5,651 nt of DNA, taken from positions 1 to 5,651 of the forward strand of contig DAOVOW010000156.1 of the NCBI GenBank assembly GCA_030629485.1. The letters run 5' to 3'. This document shows, piece by piece, positions 5,064-5,651 of the stretch. The position numbers were made by a program, and so were the translations under genes. Source of the stretch: a bacterium (GTDB lineage Bacteria; Zixibacteria; MSB-5A5; GN15; FEB-12). Each line of letters opens with the position of its first letter. Within the stretch, counting starts at the first letter, position 1. The notes beneath the pieces are model-generated. The model was not told the DNA's origin and made no database searches. It was given only the letters and a program-made list of their open reading frames with translations.

Positions 5064-5651
5064 CTACTCTTCTTCGTCTATCAAGAACCGAACGGCCGTA
5101 CCCATCCACAGAAACGAAGCCAGGGCATTGACCGCCAGGCCGGACAGCAAGACCCAGTAGACCAGTTCCGGCCGGAACTTTTCGATTATCGTCACCGGCC
5201 GCCCCGCTGCCACCGAAATCAACGTCTGGCCCAGAATGACGGCAAAGGCCAGAATGAGGCAAGTAATCGGATTCCTGATGAATATCCCCAACGAACGTTT
5301 CAGCCCCTCCAGGACGTTGTCACCATAGACCGCGATGGACGGAATAACGAAATACAACATGGCCAGCATAAGGGTGAAGATGCCCGGCATTATTCCGAAC
5401 TCGAAGACCATCATCCTTCGAGGCGATCCCCATAACCAGTCCACCAGGTACTGAGGGAGAATCAGGGTCGCCGCAAGCATCAGCCCATTGAGCAAAACCC
5501 AGCCCAGGATGAGTTGCCCCCAGGACGAGAGGACCAACTTCAGCGGGGATGACTCCGGCTTTTTGACCTCAAGGTAACTATCGAAGAACATCAGGGCCAC
5601 CAACCCCAAGACCGCCCCCTCAAGAACGAGCCCAACAGCCAGCTTGGCCCA
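5064..5651 (-). CDS. Polytopic membrane protein of unknown function (C-terminal part; runs off right edge)
   Basis: The frame is open from the right edge to TAG at 5064, giving 195 visible residues; the N-terminus lies outside. A TTG at 5609 could be read as a start, but the in-frame codons before it (WAKLAVGLVLEGAVLG) continue a hydrophobic helix, so the gene almost certainly extends further. About five membrane segments are visible, at residues 4-24, 44-66, 86-108, 127-149 and 163-185 from the edge, and the tail is acidic (IDEEE). The stretch IPSIAVYGDNVLEGLKRSL followed by a helix at RNP resembles the 'P..v.....v.eglkrS......N' pattern of YciC-like and related multi-pass membrane families of unknown role. 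That resemblance is by eye only. It is separated from the regulator by 277 bp, so co-transcription is possible but not evident. Confidence 0.75.
   Translation of the reverse strand, partial: WAKLAVGLVLEGAVLGLVALMFFDSYLEVKKPESSPLKLVLSSWGQLILGWVLLNGLMLAATLILPQYLVDWLWGSPRRMMVFEFGIMPGIFTLMLAMLYFVIPSIAVYGDNVLEGLKRSLGIFIRNPITCLILAFAVILGQTLISVAAGRPVTIIEKFRPELVYWVLLSGLAVNALASFLWMGTAVRFLIDEEE

Noticed and set aside
5020..5160. Plus-strand AGGAG followed by TTG giving a short frame antisense to the membrane protein
   Set aside because: It would encode only about 40 residues with no feature of interest, it starts with TTG, and it overlaps a real gene on the other strand.
1..5651. Search for CRISPR arrays, tRNA/rRNA, IS ends, integrases or defence genes
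   Set aside because: None seen: there are no regularly spaced repeats, no cloverleaf or rRNA motifs, and no transposase, integrase or toxin-like protein in any frame.

Overview
The window comes from a bacterial chromosome of moderate GC content. The organism is probably diderm, because the gene at the left edge starts with a Sec signal peptide followed by porin-like, glycine-rich alternating strands. The gene mix (NSS-family Na+ symporter, two-domain-plus-HTH sigma-54 activator, Mre11/SbcD nuclease, a small outer-membrane barrel) and a dispersed ATTGC...GCAAT repeat would fit an environmental lineage such as Zixibacteria/FCB or Deltaproteobacteria. That placement is recollection and inference, not something the sequence proves.

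Layout, left to right. Positions 1-278 (minus) hold the N-terminal 92 codons of a secreted or outer-membrane protein. It is divergent from a complete Na+-coupled amino-acid symporter at 557-1933 (plus). The divergent region (279-556) carries a well-spaced sigma-54 -24/-12 promoter facing the outer-membrane gene, with a weaker sigma-70-type candidate just downstream of it. Positions 1934-2121 lie between convergent genes and contain a perfect 9-bp hairpin and a palindromic dispersed repeat. Positions 2122-3237 (minus) encode an SbcD/Mre11-type nuclease with all metal-binding motifs but no adjacent SbcC/Rad50 gene. A TATAAT box 6 nt before its ATG, with no Shine-Dalgarno, suggests a leaderless mRNA. 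Positions 3347-4786 (minus) encode a complete NtrC-class response regulator (receiver, AAA+ sigma-54 activator domain, Fis-type HTH) with no kinase in the window. Positions 5064-5651 (minus) are the C-terminal 195 codons of a polytopic membrane protein that stays open through the right edge.

The genes do not form an obvious pathway: strands alternate and gaps are 109-278 bp, so most look like separate transcription units. The one functional link the sequence hints at is that the window encodes a sigma-54 activator and also has a good sigma-54 promoter in front of an envelope-protein gene about 3 kb away. That this regulator acts on that promoter is only a hypothesis. I see no mobile element, CRISPR array, RNA gene, defence island or clearly novel multi-gene system.
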